This document shows, in pieces, positions 11,523 to 23,594 of a stretch of 64,000 nucleotides of DNA. The stretch's first letter is position 1. Each line of letters opens with the position of its first letter. Source of the DNA: Cyanophora paradoxa (lineage: Eukaryota > Glaucocystophyceae > Cyanophorales > Cyanophoraceae); contig QPMI01000451.1 in assembly GCA_004431415.1 (NCBI GenBank), positions 62,001 through 126,000 of the forward strand, read 5' to 3'. Position numbers and translations under genes: made by a program. The notes beneath the pieces were generated by a model. The model searched no databases. It worked only from the letters and a program-made list of their open reading frames with translations, and was not told the origin of the DNA.

Positions 11523-13095
11523 CTAGAGGAGGCGGGCGAGCTTGAGGGCGGCGAGGGCGAGGGCGACGAAGGCGGCCATGGCGCCCCACTGCCACCAGAA
11601 GAGGACGATCTCGCCCTGCGCGGCGCCCGTCGCCGGGTTGCTCTCCATCGGGACGGGCACGTTCATGCCGAAGAGGGCCGGCAGGAGGCTCGGGGGCAGC
11701 AGGACGGCCATCACCATGGAGAGGTTCTTGACGATCTCGTCCGACTTGGTCTGCGCGCGCGCCATCTCCAACATCGCCCGCGCGCTGTGCGTCGCCTGCA
11801 CCGACGCCAGCACCTCCCGCGCCGTCTCCGCCTGCTGCACCGCCGTCACCACGTGGTCCTCGATGTCCGTCAGGTACTGCCCCGCCCGTCAGGCCCGCCC
11901 CCGCCCCGCCCCCGCCCCGCCCCGCCGGCGCCCCGCCCCGCCCCGCACCGCCCGCATGTGGCGGCCCCGGAAGAGCTCGTCCCCCGCCTCGGGCGCCTGC
12001 CCGCCCGCCGCGCCTCCCCCGCCACCCCCAACCGCAGCAGCGCCCGCCGCTTCCGCTGCTGCCCGTCAGCCGCGCCTCGCCCCCGGCGGGCCCGACGCAC
12101 GTCGAGGATGGGTTGCAGCCGAGCCAGACGCTCCCGCGCGCTGGCGACCCTCTGCGACGCCGTGAGGTGCCGGGGGCGCGGGGCGCGGGGCGCGGGCGGA
12201 CCTGCTCGATGGGGCGCGGGCGGGGGAGCGCGGGGCGGGGCGGGCGCCGGGGCGGCCTCGAGCTCGAGGACCTCGGACTCCATGCCCTCGACCTGGGGGC
12301 GCGTCGGGCGCGGCGGCGGCGGCGGCGCGGGGGCGCACGAGGCGGACGATGCACTGGACGTGAGCGTAGAGGGCGTCCGTGATCGCGTCCATCGCCGCGT
12401 GCGCCGCCCAGTCGCCCCCGCAGCGCCCCCCCGCCCGCGCCCGCTTCGCCGCCGCCGCGAGGGCGGGGGCGGGGCGCGCGTGGAAGGTCGCCAGGAGGTC
12501 CGGGAAGACGACCATCACGCACGCCACCAGCGCCGTCTCCCCGGCCCCTGCCCCCCCCACGCCGCTCGCACCCGTCCGCGGGAGAGCCGAGAGCGCGCAC
12601 GCGCGCGCGCGCCGCGCACGCAGGCTCTCGTCCACCATCATCACCACGAGGCTCACGTAGTTCCCCATCCGCGACACCGAGTCCGCCGCCGCGTCCAGCG
12701 CCAGGCACGCCTTCGTCGTCAGCGGGTGCAGGCAGAACCTGCCGACAGCGTCGACGTTGGCGCGGCCCGGAAGCCCGCGGAAAGAAGGCGCACAGAGCCT
12801 GCAGCCACTGCAGGTCCTCCTCGTGCGGCCCCTCGACGTCGATCCAGGCCGGCTGCGTGTCTGTCGGCATGACGACAGCGCGCGATGGATGCAAACGCAC
12901 CATGTCAGGGGAGCGGCGTGCGATGGCGTCGCACAGTGCCGGGAGGGATGCGTGCTCCGTCGGGAGTCCCTGCGGGTCGTACGTGACGACCCTGCTCGAC
13001 CGCAGGTCCACCTGCCCGGCGATTGAGTCTGCACGCGCCGAATGCACCGCAGAAGCCCGCTCTGAGCGCACCGGAGGTAGCGAGCGTGCGTCCAT
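11523..13095 (-). CDS. CorA-type magnesium transporter family protein
   Basis: Two-transmembrane metal channel of the CorA/Mrs2/ZntB superfamily. The last exon, about 11852 to 11523, reads IVKNLSMVMAVLLPPSLLPALFGMNVPVP and then a loop and IVLFWWQWGAMAAFVALALAAL. This is the invariant GMN selectivity motif at the end of TM1, followed by TM2, with the stop at 11523-11525. Upstream exons give the soluble N-terminal funnel: ATG 13095 (MDARSLPPVRSERASAV), PAWIDVEGPHEEDLQWLQALCAFF, FCLHPLTTKACLALD, MGNYVSLVVMMVDES and MDAITDALYAHVQCIVRLV. A helical stretch (ASARERLARLQPILD, then VQQAETAREVLASVQ) fits the long stalk helix. Introns are short and GC-rich. Specificity for Mg2+ rather than Zn2+, Co2+ or Ni2+ cannot be told from sequence alone. 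Confidence 0.85.
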
Positions 13096-13739
13096 CCGTA
13101 AACTTTCACAAACACTGATCGTCGCGCGTTCGATCGCCGCTCGGAGACTTCATTTGTCTGGCCGCGCCAAGGACCAGGACGAGGCAGCTGTACCCCTGTC
13201 TAGAAGATCAAATCCCATGGAGGCGTCGTTCTCCACCGCGCCCGTCATCTTAGAAGCGGGGAAAACATCGCATTGGTGCGGCAAAGAAGCTACGTGGCGC
13301 TGCCATGCACAGGTGCAGCTCTCAAAAACATTAGGGCGGGGGTTGCGCGCCGCCCACCCAGACGCTCACGTGCGTCGCCCAACAACAGAACAGAGCGCCC
13401 AACAACAATATATCAGCTGCGCGCGCGCAAGCTCGGCGGTCTACGCGCGCAGCTTTCTTCGGTCATCAGCGCCCAGCCCTGCGCATCTGCACCGGCGGGG
13501 CATCTATCCCGCGCCTTCATTGTCAGCGGCTGCAGGCGGCATTGTGCGCACCCCCCGCAAGTGATTGCTGCCAGGCTGACCCTCGCAGCGAGACCGGAAG
13601 ACAAATTGCGCCCTGCGGGTCCCGAACGCGCCAGCTGGAAAGCCTTCACCGCGCTATCGAGTACCAGGCGGTTCAAATAACTAACTCCCTCAGCGTGCGT
13701 TCGTTTCCTCGCGCTCGGTTGGGATGCTAAGCGGCTTCG
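13096..13739. other. Intergenic, no gene assigned
   Basis: Divergent gap between the CorA-type gene and the orphan plus-strand gene. No convincing coding exon was found, though the first exon of the downstream gene may lie here. A GCGCGC-rich segment at about 13420-13450 and ordinary mixed sequence are all that is visible. Confidence 0.4.
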
Positions 13740-15220
13740 TGCGCAGGCGCTGGAGCACGCGCTGCACGCCTTTGCCGTTGCGGAGGACGTGGATGTGATG
13801 GTCCGCGACGCGCCCGGCCGTCCGCCGCGGTAGCACCTTTGACCGTCGACAGGCGGCGGCCTCGCGCCAAGTTCTGTCGATTGCGGGGCATCATAGCCAC
13901 AGGCGGAGCGTCGCGCGGCTGCGAGAGCTGCGGGCCGAGGCGGAGGATGTGGCCCGGGGCGCCGCAGAGGAGGAGCGCGAGCGAGCTCAGGCGCTCCTCT
14001 CCCGCATCTCCGAGCTGATCGAGTCCGGTCCGTTGCCTGCGCCACCAAGCCTTCCCGCGCTGAGGAGCCCGCAGGGAGGAAGGAGAGCGGCGCGGGGGCC
14101 GGGGCGGAGCGGTTGAAGCGGCGGATAGAGTGGCGGCTGCAGCAGCTGCAACGCGGGGGCGCGCTCGGCACTCTCAGCAGGGCCTTCGGCCCTGGACCGG
14201 CGATAGCGCCGCTGCCGTCCCCGGACCCGTATGCGGACAGGTACGAGCTGGGGCGGACGGCAGAGCTGCCGGAGGAGTACCTCGCCGCCCGCCGCGCCAC
14301 CGACCCCGAGCCGGTGCGCGCGCCCCTGCCCCACCCCCCGCCCCGCCCTCACCCTCCGCCCCAGCGCTCGCCAGGGCAGCAGGGGCGGCAGCTGCTGCCG
14401 CTGCACGCGCTTCCAGCACGCGCTGCCGCGTTCTTCACGGCGGACTCTTACGGGAAGATGGGGCTCCTCGCGCGAGCTCATGCGGTATCCCGTCGCGCCA
14501 CCCCCTCCCTGCATACATAGCACAGCTCATGCGTGGCTTTTTGGCTCAGGTGCGCGAGCGGCTCGAGGGCGCACGGGCTCTTGCGACCCTCGCCGCCGCC
14601 CTCCTCGCCGCCGCCGCGGCTGTAGCAGCCCGCGCCATCTCCTACTATCTCGCGTGCGCACCCCCTCATGGATCCACCCGCCTCTCACACATCATGGACG
14701 CGTTATCATATAGTATATGTGTTCCTTCGCTGTAGTGCCGCTCGGCCGCGCCCCCCGCGCCCCTCCGCCGCGCGCTGCCTCGACCGACGTCGACGCGCGC
14801 GGCAGGGACGCGCTGCGGCGGGACGCGCTCTTCCTCGCGCGGGGCGGGGCGGTGGGGCCGGTGGGCCCGCTGCTGCTGCGAGCGGCCCTGCAGGCCGTGC
14901 TCGCGTCGCCCCTGCTGCGCCCCGCGGTGGCCCTCTTCGTCGCCTGGGAGGGCGAGGGGCCGCTGCGCGCCGGCCTCGGCCCCGCACGCGCCAACGCCGC
15001 CCGCGTGCGCGAGGCGAGCGCCGACACGGTCGAGCTGCTGCCGAGCGGCCGCGTGCTGCGCGCCCTGCTGGACGCCGCCGCCGCCGCCGCCGCCTTCGCC
15101 CGCGCCCGCTGGGGCGCCCTCGTGCGGCGGCCTCCGCCCGGCACGCAGGAGCGCGAGGAGCGCGAGCTGGGTGGGGGCGACCCCTCCGCATCCGACGGCA
15201 GCGAGCCCCGCGGCCACTGA
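13740..15220 (+). CDS. Orphan coiled-coil protein with one membrane segment
   Basis: I do not recognise this gene. Several exons can be read on the plus strand. After an acceptor near 13738 comes ALEHALHAFAVAEDVDVMVRDAP. Next is a charged helical segment (RLRELRAEAEDVARGAAEEE...ALLSRISELIES), probably a coiled coil, joined by a GT-AG intron to GRKESGAGAGAERLKRRIEWRLQQLQ. Then come DPYADRYELGRTAELPEEYLAARRATDPEP, an exon around FFTADSYGKMGLLARAHA, and VRERLEGARALATLAAALLAAAA, which continues as an Ala-rich hydrophobic stretch that could be a membrane helix. The last long frame ends ...SDGSEPRGH with TGA at 15218-15220. The join into the final exon is not in phase with the obvious donor, so the model is incomplete, and the first exon is unknown. 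Confidence 0.45.
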
Positions 15221-18200
15221 TCATCATGGCATGACCTGAGTGCTTAAGCTTTGATTTTGATTTGGCCGATTTGGCCGAAGAGCTCTGTAGTCGGGCCTTT
15301 GATCGATATCACGAGCTAGGGCTCTGCAGTTGATCATGATCATCCGATCATGTGCATGCCTCCGGGATCCTCGTCTTTCAAGCCTCCGAGGCTCTAGATC
15401 TCTTGATAGCTCCTTTTTCAAAATATCTAGTGATTTATAGCCGCTGAGCGGTTCCGTAGTACAGTCTTAATTATAAGCTTCTTGGTATTTTCTTGGTGTC
15501 GTCTCGATGTTTCGGCGCTTCCGCTGCATAAAATATTTCAAGTTTTGGCGAGACACGCGATGTCGCCTGTAGAGTCCGACGGTCACTCACTGAGTCCATG
15601 CTACATAGTAGATTAACCCATGTTCCCCTTGGAAGAAAATTCCGTTTAGTACTACGGCAGACTCAAACTGCCAGCATTGAGAGCGGTGCGAACAGTCAAA
15701 GTCACTGACTGGACTGTGCTCCATGGGTGGTCCAGCCTGGGCTGCCAACAGTCGTGCCAGCATGTTTGGTAAGTGGGGAACTTGTGAATCGCAGGCCAGT
15801 GGTTGAGTTGTCGCTCTCATTGGTATACTCAATTCGATATGCACTTGAAGGCTGCCAGTGCTGCCTTGACTCACTGTGGTCACTGAGACAGGCTCCACAT
15901 GAGAAGGAAAAGTCACTGAGTGATGTATGACTCTGTGACTTCTTAAAAAAAGTAGCGGCAGCCGCTGCCCTTGCCAGTGAGCTTGGAAGTATGAAGTGGG
16001 AAGATCTGCCACAGAGTGGAGTTTTGTGGCTGAAATTGGGTATCCGGCAGTTCTGTCAATGGAAAGTCCCTTTAGTGCTGTGGTGCACTTGATTGCTCAG
16101 TGCCGATTCAGAACCAGTTCGATTCTTGGCAAACAATAAATAATACATTAAACATCTTGGCATGTACAACAAAAAGAAAAGCATATGTTCCACAATGTAC
16201 AAACAACAAAACAAGACAAAAAACAAAAAAACACAACACTAACACAACGTTCACACATTCACAACAAACAAAACAGAAACTTGCCAAATTGAAATTGAAG
16301 AGATTGTACTTGCATTGTTTGTTTAACATCTAGATCAGTGGCATCTAGATCTTTACATTGATCATGATGCATGCATTATTGGGGAAGGGTAAAACACTTC
16401 CCCTGTCCCTGTCCCTTGGGTCCAACCCTACCCCAAATCCCATTTCCCCGACCTCCGCAAAACCGGGGCCGCGCGGTACACCCTGAAAGCGCATCCCCAG
16501 GGGACCCCGAAACCATGTCTCCCGGTCCCGTCCGACCAAAGGGTGATCCAGGAACAGGCACCAACACCCGGGACAAAAATGGGTCCAGCGACGCACAGGG
16601 AGCAGATATACGGGCCAGACCAGTTCGAGGTCGTTGCGCGCATCATGTTCGACATTCCGTACTGCGAGAGCGAGGCCGGGCGCGAACGCGGTCGCGTGGG
16701 AGGACGCCGCGCGCGCTAGCCAATCACATTGGAGAGTGCGAACTTACCCTGAGAAAACCTCTTAAAGTACCCCCCGGCCGCTTTCTCCCCCGGGCGCCGC
16801 AGCTCGGCTCGGCTCAACAATGGTTACGCCTCTCGCCCGCGCGGCAGCTTGCTGTGGCTCAGCGGCTAGCCGCGCCAGCCGCGCACGCTTCACCCGCGCC
16901 AACCGCGCCCCGACGCAATTGCACAAGCCGGCCGCAAGCCGGCCGCACTTGGCGGGCTATGCCACTTCCAACAAGCCGATGCCAGCGCGGCGCGCGTGCT
17001 GCGCGACGCAGAGCCCCCGCGCGCGCGCGATGCGCATGCCTGCTGCGCATGCAGCCGGCGCCGCTGATCATGAGCTGGCCCGCTGCGCCGCTTTTTGAGC
17101 GGAACGTGAGCTTGAGCAGCGTCCCCGTGCCCGCGCCCAGATCGCGCGGAGGCCGAGGCGCCGGCCAGCCCCTAGCTATGTAGCCACGCCGTGACGCACG
17201 TGCACCCGCAGCACATGCGCACTCGTGCACCCGCCACGCCTCCGCGCGCGACGGCCACGGGGCATGCGCAGCCTGGCAGCTGCAGGAGCTGGAGCACGTC
17301 CATGGCCAGACAAGGTTCCCTCCCCCTTCTCAAGGCCCGCGCCTTACATAGCTAGAGCTAGCTCGCTAGGCCCCGATCATGAGGCCTACCTCTAAGAGGA
17401 CAGCTCGCCTCGATCGCGAGGACAGCTGCAGCCGCTGAGCTCGCCTGGCATGGCCAGCCTCAGCCGGAGCCGGCCCAGCGGCTCGCCCGGCCACCGTGCG
17501 CGCGCCTTCTTAAGCTTAATTAAGCGCTAGTTTAAGTCCCTGCAGCTGCCCTCTGCATGCGCGCATCTAGATCTTGGATTCGCCGAGGTTAAATGCCCTT
17601 CCCCGGACCCAACTGACGCGCGCGGCAAGTCAGTGGCCCTTTTATTCATCATGGCATCATTGCATGCATAAAATATTGTTGCGTGTTACATGCATGAAAT
17701 AAAATGATCAATGATTGACTTGTTCATGATCAATTCTTCTACAACCTTGCCAGGTTGTTTTTGCCAAGTTGCCAATTGAAGTGTTCAATTCTTAAGCTTC
17801 TTGCAATTGTTCATGATCAGTGCCGCAATGTGTTGCCAGGCTAGATAGCTGGCAAGGTGGTGTATTGGGGGTACAGGCAGACTGAGGTACAGGGGTACAA
17901 AGCTACAGGGACTTCGACAGTATATCACTGATGCAATACATGTTAACGTTCAAGCTTCTTGCCCACTTTCCTGCTAAGGATTGCCCTTGCTTTGCCAGCC
18001 ATGGCCAGTATTTAACACCAAAACTCGATGTTCGATGACAGATCTAGAACATAAATGATCAAAACTTTGAAATACGTATACATTGCATGTGCTTCTTTTG
18101 TATTGTTTTGTGATCACTTCATTGTTTCTGGATCTGTTCTGAAATGCTCTCTTCTTCAGTGCTTCAGCTTCATTTTCGTTCTTTGTAATACGATTGATCA

Positions 18201-18644
18201 TGAACCACAAGAGATTCATGTGTGCAATTTCAAACTTCTTGCAATTGTTCAGTGCTTTAGCTCTTCTTCTCATCTTCCTGGCTAAAGCTATAGCTATAGC
18301 TAAGAATATCAAATCGCCCTTTAATTTCTTTGCCAGCCAAGAATTAAACACCAATTGCAAAGCACTGTGTTTCATGACAAACCATAAATGATGAAGCCTC
18401 GCTTTGGACTACATTGCATCTCGTGCATTGTTTCCAGATTACATGATCAGTGTTTAATTTCTACATCTTCCATGCACTCACATCTGTGTTCTTTATGTTC
18501 AGTGCTTCAGCTTCTTCTGTTCTGTCTTTACAACTTTAGTACTTCATTCTCATTCTTTGTTCAATTAATAAGTAGTAGTAGTAGAAGTAGTACGTAGAAG
18601 AAGAAGAATAGACCACAAGAAATCAAAGACTCCTAAATAACACT
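15221..18644. other. Long AT-richer intergenic region without genes
   Basis: There are 3.4 kb without a recognisable gene. The part at 15240-15420 is full of 6-bp palindromes. The part at 16130-16330 is A-rich on the plus strand (AACAAAACAAGACAAAAAAC type) with no open gene of note. 16380-17300 is GC-rich and open in several frames, but resembles no protein. 17640-18620 is AT-rich, with many TGATCA/CATGATC blocks and a short AGT/AGA trinucleotide run at about 18570-18610 next to the foldback element. Confidence 0.5.
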
Positions 18645-19805
18645 GGTATCAGGGACACAAGAGCGCATTCTGCTAGAAAGATAATTGCATAACTCGGTTG
18701 GGGAGTGTGTGTTGTGCTATGGCGGGGCGAGGGGGGGAGCGCGCTACGCGCCAGCTGGCATAATTAAAGAGGCCCTTACATAGAGCAGTTCGCAAGTGGT
18801 GGCGTCTAGCGCCGTTACCATCAATTTTCGACCACTGCGGGCGCGGGATTCGCGGCGCGGGATCGGCAAGACAGCTACACGAGTGCTAGGGAATCGGCGC
18901 GCATAGGTCCTTTTTGCTAGCGGATCCGCGCTGCGCGCCCGCGCGCCAAGGTCCCGCGCGCCCGCTTGCGGAGGGGGGGGACAGCGATTCCGTCATGCAG
19001 TCCGCGCTGCTAGCGCTCTGGTCGCGTTATGCATGCGCGGTACAGCGCAACGATTGCGCTGTGTACCGCTTCGGGTCCTCCGCGCTGCCGCCGCCGCGCC
19101 AGCGCCGGTTTTGGGGCTGCCCAAAACCGGGGGGGACAGCGTTACGAGGCACCAGCTCCAGCCACACATCGCCCGGTGTGCGAAACGCTCGAGCGCGTCG
19201 CACTCCCCAGGCGCCGCCGCTATATCTGGCGCCTCCATCTGGCCCCACTCGCCGCCGCAGTACACGGCGACTACGCGCCGCACATCGCGGCACATGTACA
19301 GCTACTGTTATAGGTCCGTGGCTCACTTTGCATCGTGCTCGGTTCGCTCACCGCGGGCGATCCGGCGCGGCGCATCTGGCGGTTCGTCGCCCTCGCGCCG
19401 CCGCCGCATGTCAACGCGATCCCGTGCGCGCTCCATCACGAGCCGAAAAGCCGGCGCTGAGGTCTGCACACGCCCGCGCCGCCCCCTGCGCCGAGCGCCG
19501 ACCGCGGCCTGCCCGCGCTCATTTGCGCAGGGCGATCTCCGTTACCGCGCGTGCTCTGGGGGCACCTCGCCGTCGACGCATGGGACTCAATGGCTGCTGG
19601 CGTCTTGCGCAGTCAGAGCCAGGATCGCCGACGAGCTGCAGCATGCCGCCCCCATGCCCTGCGCGCGCGCGCTTCGCCACAACCACGTATCCGCGGTGCG
19701 CGGGCCAGCCGCCTTTGCCCGCTCTTTGATATTCAATCGGAGGGTCTTTTTGAGCGTGGCGTCAGCCACGCTGGACGCTGCTCGCGCAGGGATCCCGCCC
19801 CCCGC
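18645..19805 (+). repeat. Left terminal inverted repeat of the 8.65-kb element
   Basis: Inverted partner of 26145-27295. In order it contains the end motif, the block CTCGGTTGGGGAGTGTGTG, the block GGCAAGACAGCTACACGAG, a CCGGTTTTGGG hairpin at about 19107, and the segment ending TTTTTGAGCGTGGCGTCAGC before the array. Its open frames are mirrored in the other arm and look like GC-rich chance frames rather than genes. Confidence 0.85.
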
Positions 19806-21730
19806 CGCCCCGCCAACCACGTACCCCGGTACGAGGCCCGGCCCGCGCCCCCGGCCCTGGCTCTGCCCGCCGGGGCTCCAGTGCCGCGCCCGGTGGGCCG
19901 CCGAATCGCTTGGGAGGCGGCGCTGAACGCTGCTCCCGCAGGGCCCCCGCCCCCCGCCTCCCCGCCCCCCCGCCAACCACGTACCCCGGTACGAGGCCCG
20001 GCCCGCGCCCCCGGCCCTGGATCTGCCGGGCGGGGCCCTAGTACCGCGCCCAGACGGCCGCCAAATCGCTTGGGAGACGGCGCTGAACGCTGCTTCCGCA
20101 GAGCCCCCGCCCCCCGCCTCCCCGCCCCCCCGCCAACCACGTACCCCGGTGCGAGGCCCGGCCCGCGCCCCCGGCCCTGGCTCTGCCGGGCGGGGCCCTA
20201 GTATCGCGCCCAGACGGCCGCCGAATCGCTTGGGAGGCGACGCTGAACGCTGCTCCCGCAGAGCCCCCGCCCCACACCCCGGCTCTCCGTCGCCCCGCCA
20301 ACCACGTACCCCGGTATGAGGCCCGGCCCCCGCCCCCGGCCCTGGTTCTGCCGGGCGGGGCTCTAGTGCCGCGCCCGGTGGGCCGCCGAATCGCTTGGGA
20401 GGCGGCGCTGAACGCGGTTTCCGCAGGGACCCCGCCCCCCGCCCCCCGCCCCCCCGCCAACCACGTACCCCGGTGCGAGGCCCGGCCCGCGCCCCCGGCC
20501 CTGGCTCTGCCGGGCGGGGCCCTAGTATCGCGCCCAGACGGCCGCCAAATCGCTTGGGAGGCGGCGCTGAACGCGGTTTCCGCAGGGACCCCGCCCCCCG
20601 CCTCCCCGCCCCCCCGCCAACCACGTACCCCGGTATGAGGCCCGGCCCGCGCCCCCGGCCCTGGCTCTGCCGGGCGGGGCCCTAGTGCCGCGCCCGGTGG
20701 GCCGCCGAATCGCTTGGGAGGCGACGCTGAACGCTGCTCCCGCAGGGCCCCCGCCCCACACCCCGGCTCTCCGTCGCCCCGCCAACCACGTACCCCGGTA
20801 TGAGGCCCGGCCCCCGCCCCCGGCCCTGGTTCTGCCGGGCGGGGCTCTAGTGCCGCGCCCGGTGGGCCGCCGAATCGCTTGGGAGGCGGCGCTGAACGCT
20901 GCTCCCGCAGAGCCCCCGCCCCCCGCCTCCCCGCCCCCCCGCCAACCACGTACCCCGGTGCGAGGCCCGGCCCGCGCCCCCGGCCCTGGCTCTGCCGGGC
21001 GGGGCCCTAGTATCGCGCCCAGACGGCCGCCGAATCGCTTGGGAGGCGACGCTGAACGCTGCTCCCGTAGGGCCCCCGCCCCACACCCTGGCTCTCCGTC
21101 GCCCCGCCAACCACGTACCCCGGTATGAGGCCCGGCCCCCGCCCCCGGCCCTGGCTCTGCCGGGCGGGGCTCTAGTGCCGCGCCCGGTGGGCCGCCGAAT
21201 CGCTTGGGAGGCGGCGCTGAACGCGGTTTCCGCAGGGACCCCGCCCCCCGCCCCCCGCCCCCCCGCCAACCACGTACCCCGGTATGAGGCCCGGCCCCCG
21301 CCCCCGGCCCTGGTTCTGCCGGGCGGGGCTCTAGTGCCGCGCCCGGTGGGCCGCCGAATCGCTTGGGAGGCGGCGCTGAACGCGGTTTCCGCAGGGACCC
21401 CGCCCCCCGCCCCCCGCCCCCCCGCCAACCACGTACCCCGGTGCGAGGCCCGGCCCCCGCCCCCGGCCCTGGCTCTGCCCGCCGGGGCTCTAGTGCCGCG
21501 CCCGGAGGGCCGCCGAATCGCTTGGGAGGCGGCGCTGAACGCTGCTCCCGCAGAGCCCCCGCCCCCCGCCTCCCCGCCCCCCCGCCAACCACGTACCCCG
21601 GTACGAGGCCCGGCCCCCGCCCCCGGCCCTGGCTCTGCCGGGCGGGGCCCTAGTACCGCGCCCGGAGGGCTGCCGAATGGCTTGGGAGGCGGCGCTGAAC
21701 GCGGTTTCCGCAGGGACCCCGCCCCCCGCC
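19806..21730 (+). repeat. Tandem array, 12 units of 160/165 bp
   Basis: The core CCAACCACGTACCCCGGT starts at 19813, 19973, 20133, 20298, 20457, 20617, 20782, 20942, 21107, 21266, 21425 and 21585. Spacing is 159-160 or 165 bp. The 165-bp spacings lead into units preceded by an ACACCCCGGCTCTCCGTC variant. Because the unit is not a multiple of three, the long frames across the array change phase and are not evidence for a protein. The same unit in inverted orientation forms the right-arm array. Confidence 0.92.
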
Positions 21731-22825
21731 CAGGTTTGGGCGCCCCCAAAACCGGGGGCTGACGCTGTGACGGGCGCGCGGAGCGCATGCAGCGGCCTTT
21801 CATAGCCATCGTGGCACTGCGTGGCAGCGGCCTGCAGCGGCCTTTCATAGCCATTAGTCGAGAACTTCGGAAGCGTGGCACTGCGACATGTTTATTGAGG
21901 TTTTAATTTGTACCAAGCTCTCGATTTATTGCAAGGGGGGGTACCCCTCCCTTGCTCCCCTGGTGAATTGGTGCGGCGCACTTTCTGTGTTAGCAATTTT
22001 TGTAAGATGAGATTCTTTGCATGCGCTCTCGTATAGGTGGGATCGCATCGTAGCCGCTGCGAGCGGCGGAAAAAAATGCAAGGGCGGGGCTGCGCAAACA
22101 TGTCGAAGCCGCTCCTCACCTGCTATTGCTATATGCGCCGGACCACGTGCTCCTGAATGCTCTCAATGCGCTCTACAAACTCTGTCATACATGCCTGGGC
22201 TCGAGAAGCGGCGCGTGGCGCGCTAGGCCGCCTCAAGTACCTGTTGTACCGGGCGCCGGAAAAAAGTGCTCCTGAGAGTTTCGGCCAATCGCGTTACAGT
22301 ACCCGGACTTCGTTCTGCGTAGGCGGAGCGGCGTGCCGAGCTCGAGGCGGATCGGAGCGGCGACGGAGCGGCGGAGCGGCGCGCCCGCAACGTCGCGTTC
22401 CGGTGCGCTTCCGGCTGCGGCCTCGGCGGCGACACCAGCACCGTGCGGGCACAGCCGCGGATGCGCTCCTGGTGGCGAATGCGGGCACAGCCGCTCCTGG
22501 TGGCGGAGAGCGCCGCGAGAGTGCAGGAAGAAGGCGCCTGAGACGCCGCGACGCCGGCTGTGTGCGCGCCCGCGGCCGCGGCGTTTTGCCAACGCTCTCG
22601 GTTTCTGACGGACTCCGATTCGTGATCAAGCAGACTCCAGCTCGATGTTGTCAAGCCCTTCAAGCGCAGTTCAAGCACGGGGCGGGTCGCCACTTGCACG
22701 CCTCGGCCCCACGTATGCGTGGCTTGAACCGCGGCCGGCGTTCCGTAGCAGAGTGTGGCGGCCGCGGCGTCGCAGCATTCGCAGCTGCTCCTAGTACGTC
22801 GCGCCGGGCTAGGCCCCGCCCCTGC

Positions 22826-23547
22826 GCCGCGGCTGTCCGGGGCGAGCTGACGCCTCGGCCCTGCGCAGGCTATGCGCAGGGCCCGGCGCCACCTGCCCCT
22901 CCGCCCGCTTCCTCGCCCGCCGCCTCGCCGGCTGCTTCAGCGTCGTCGACTCCAGGTTCGCCCCGCCGCTGCTGCCGCGCACCTGGCCCGGCCGCCCCCG
23001 CTGGGCCCCGCCCCCGCACGGCCGCTGTCCGGGGCGAGCTGACGCCTCAGCTCTGCGTATGTGCAGGCTATGCGCAGGGCCCGGCGCCACCTGCCCCTCC
23101 GCCCGCTTCCCCGCCCGCCGCCTCGCCGGCTGCTTCAGCGTCGTCGACTCCAGGTTCGCCCCGCCGCTGCTGCCGCGCACCTGGCCCGGCCGCCCCCGCT
23201 GGGCCCCGCCCCCGCACGGCCGCTGTCCGGGGCGAGCTGATGCCTCAGCTCTGCGTATGTGCAGGCTATGCGCAGGGCACGGCGCCACCTGCCCCTCCGC
23301 CCGCTTCCCCGCCCGCCGCCTCGCCGGCTGCTTCAGCGTCGTCGACTCCAGGTTCGCCCCGCCGCTGCTGCCGCGCACCTGGCCCGGCCGCCCCCGCTGG
23401 GCCCCGCCCCCGCACGGCCGCTGTCCGGGGCGAGCTGATGCCTCAGCTCTGCGTATGTGCAGGCTATGCGCAGGGCACGGCGCCACCTGCCCCTCCGCCC
23501 GCTTCCCCGCCCGCCGCCGCCTTCGCCTGCCTGCCTGCCTGGTGCCG
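22826..23547 (+). repeat. Minisatellite, four units of about 197 bp
   Basis: The units begin at GCCGCTGTCCGGGGCGAGCT or its variant at about 22828, 23021, 23218 and 23415. Copies 2-4 are nearly identical and the first diverges slightly. The array lies in the central part of the foldback element. 197 is not a multiple of three, so the Pro/Ala-rich frames are not taken as coding. Confidence 0.85.
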
Positions 23548-23553
23548 CCCCCC

Positions 23554-23584
<31 letters not shown>

Positions 23585-23594
23585 ACACACACAC
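23548..23594. repeat. Poly-C followed by (CA)n microsatellite
   Basis: A run of C of about 22 nt leads directly into about twelve CA dinucleotides. This is a simple repeat at the end of the 197-bp minisatellite; run lengths at such sites are often sequencing-limited. Confidence 0.9.

Noticed and set aside
18641-18660. A CACTA-type transposon end (CACTGG at 18641)
   Set aside because: The opposite ends do not finish in the complementary sequence and the inverted repeat begins only at GGTATC (18645), so CACT is flanking DNA.
19107-19133. TTTTGGGG as a ciliate-type telomere seed
   Set aside because: It occurs once per hairpin as part of an inverted repeat and is never tandemly repeated.
19806-21730. 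Long Pro/Arg-rich reading frames over the 160-bp array on both strands
   Set aside because: The unit lengths of 160 and 165 bp shift phase from unit to unit, frames are open on both strands because of GC richness, and the same applies in the inverted array.
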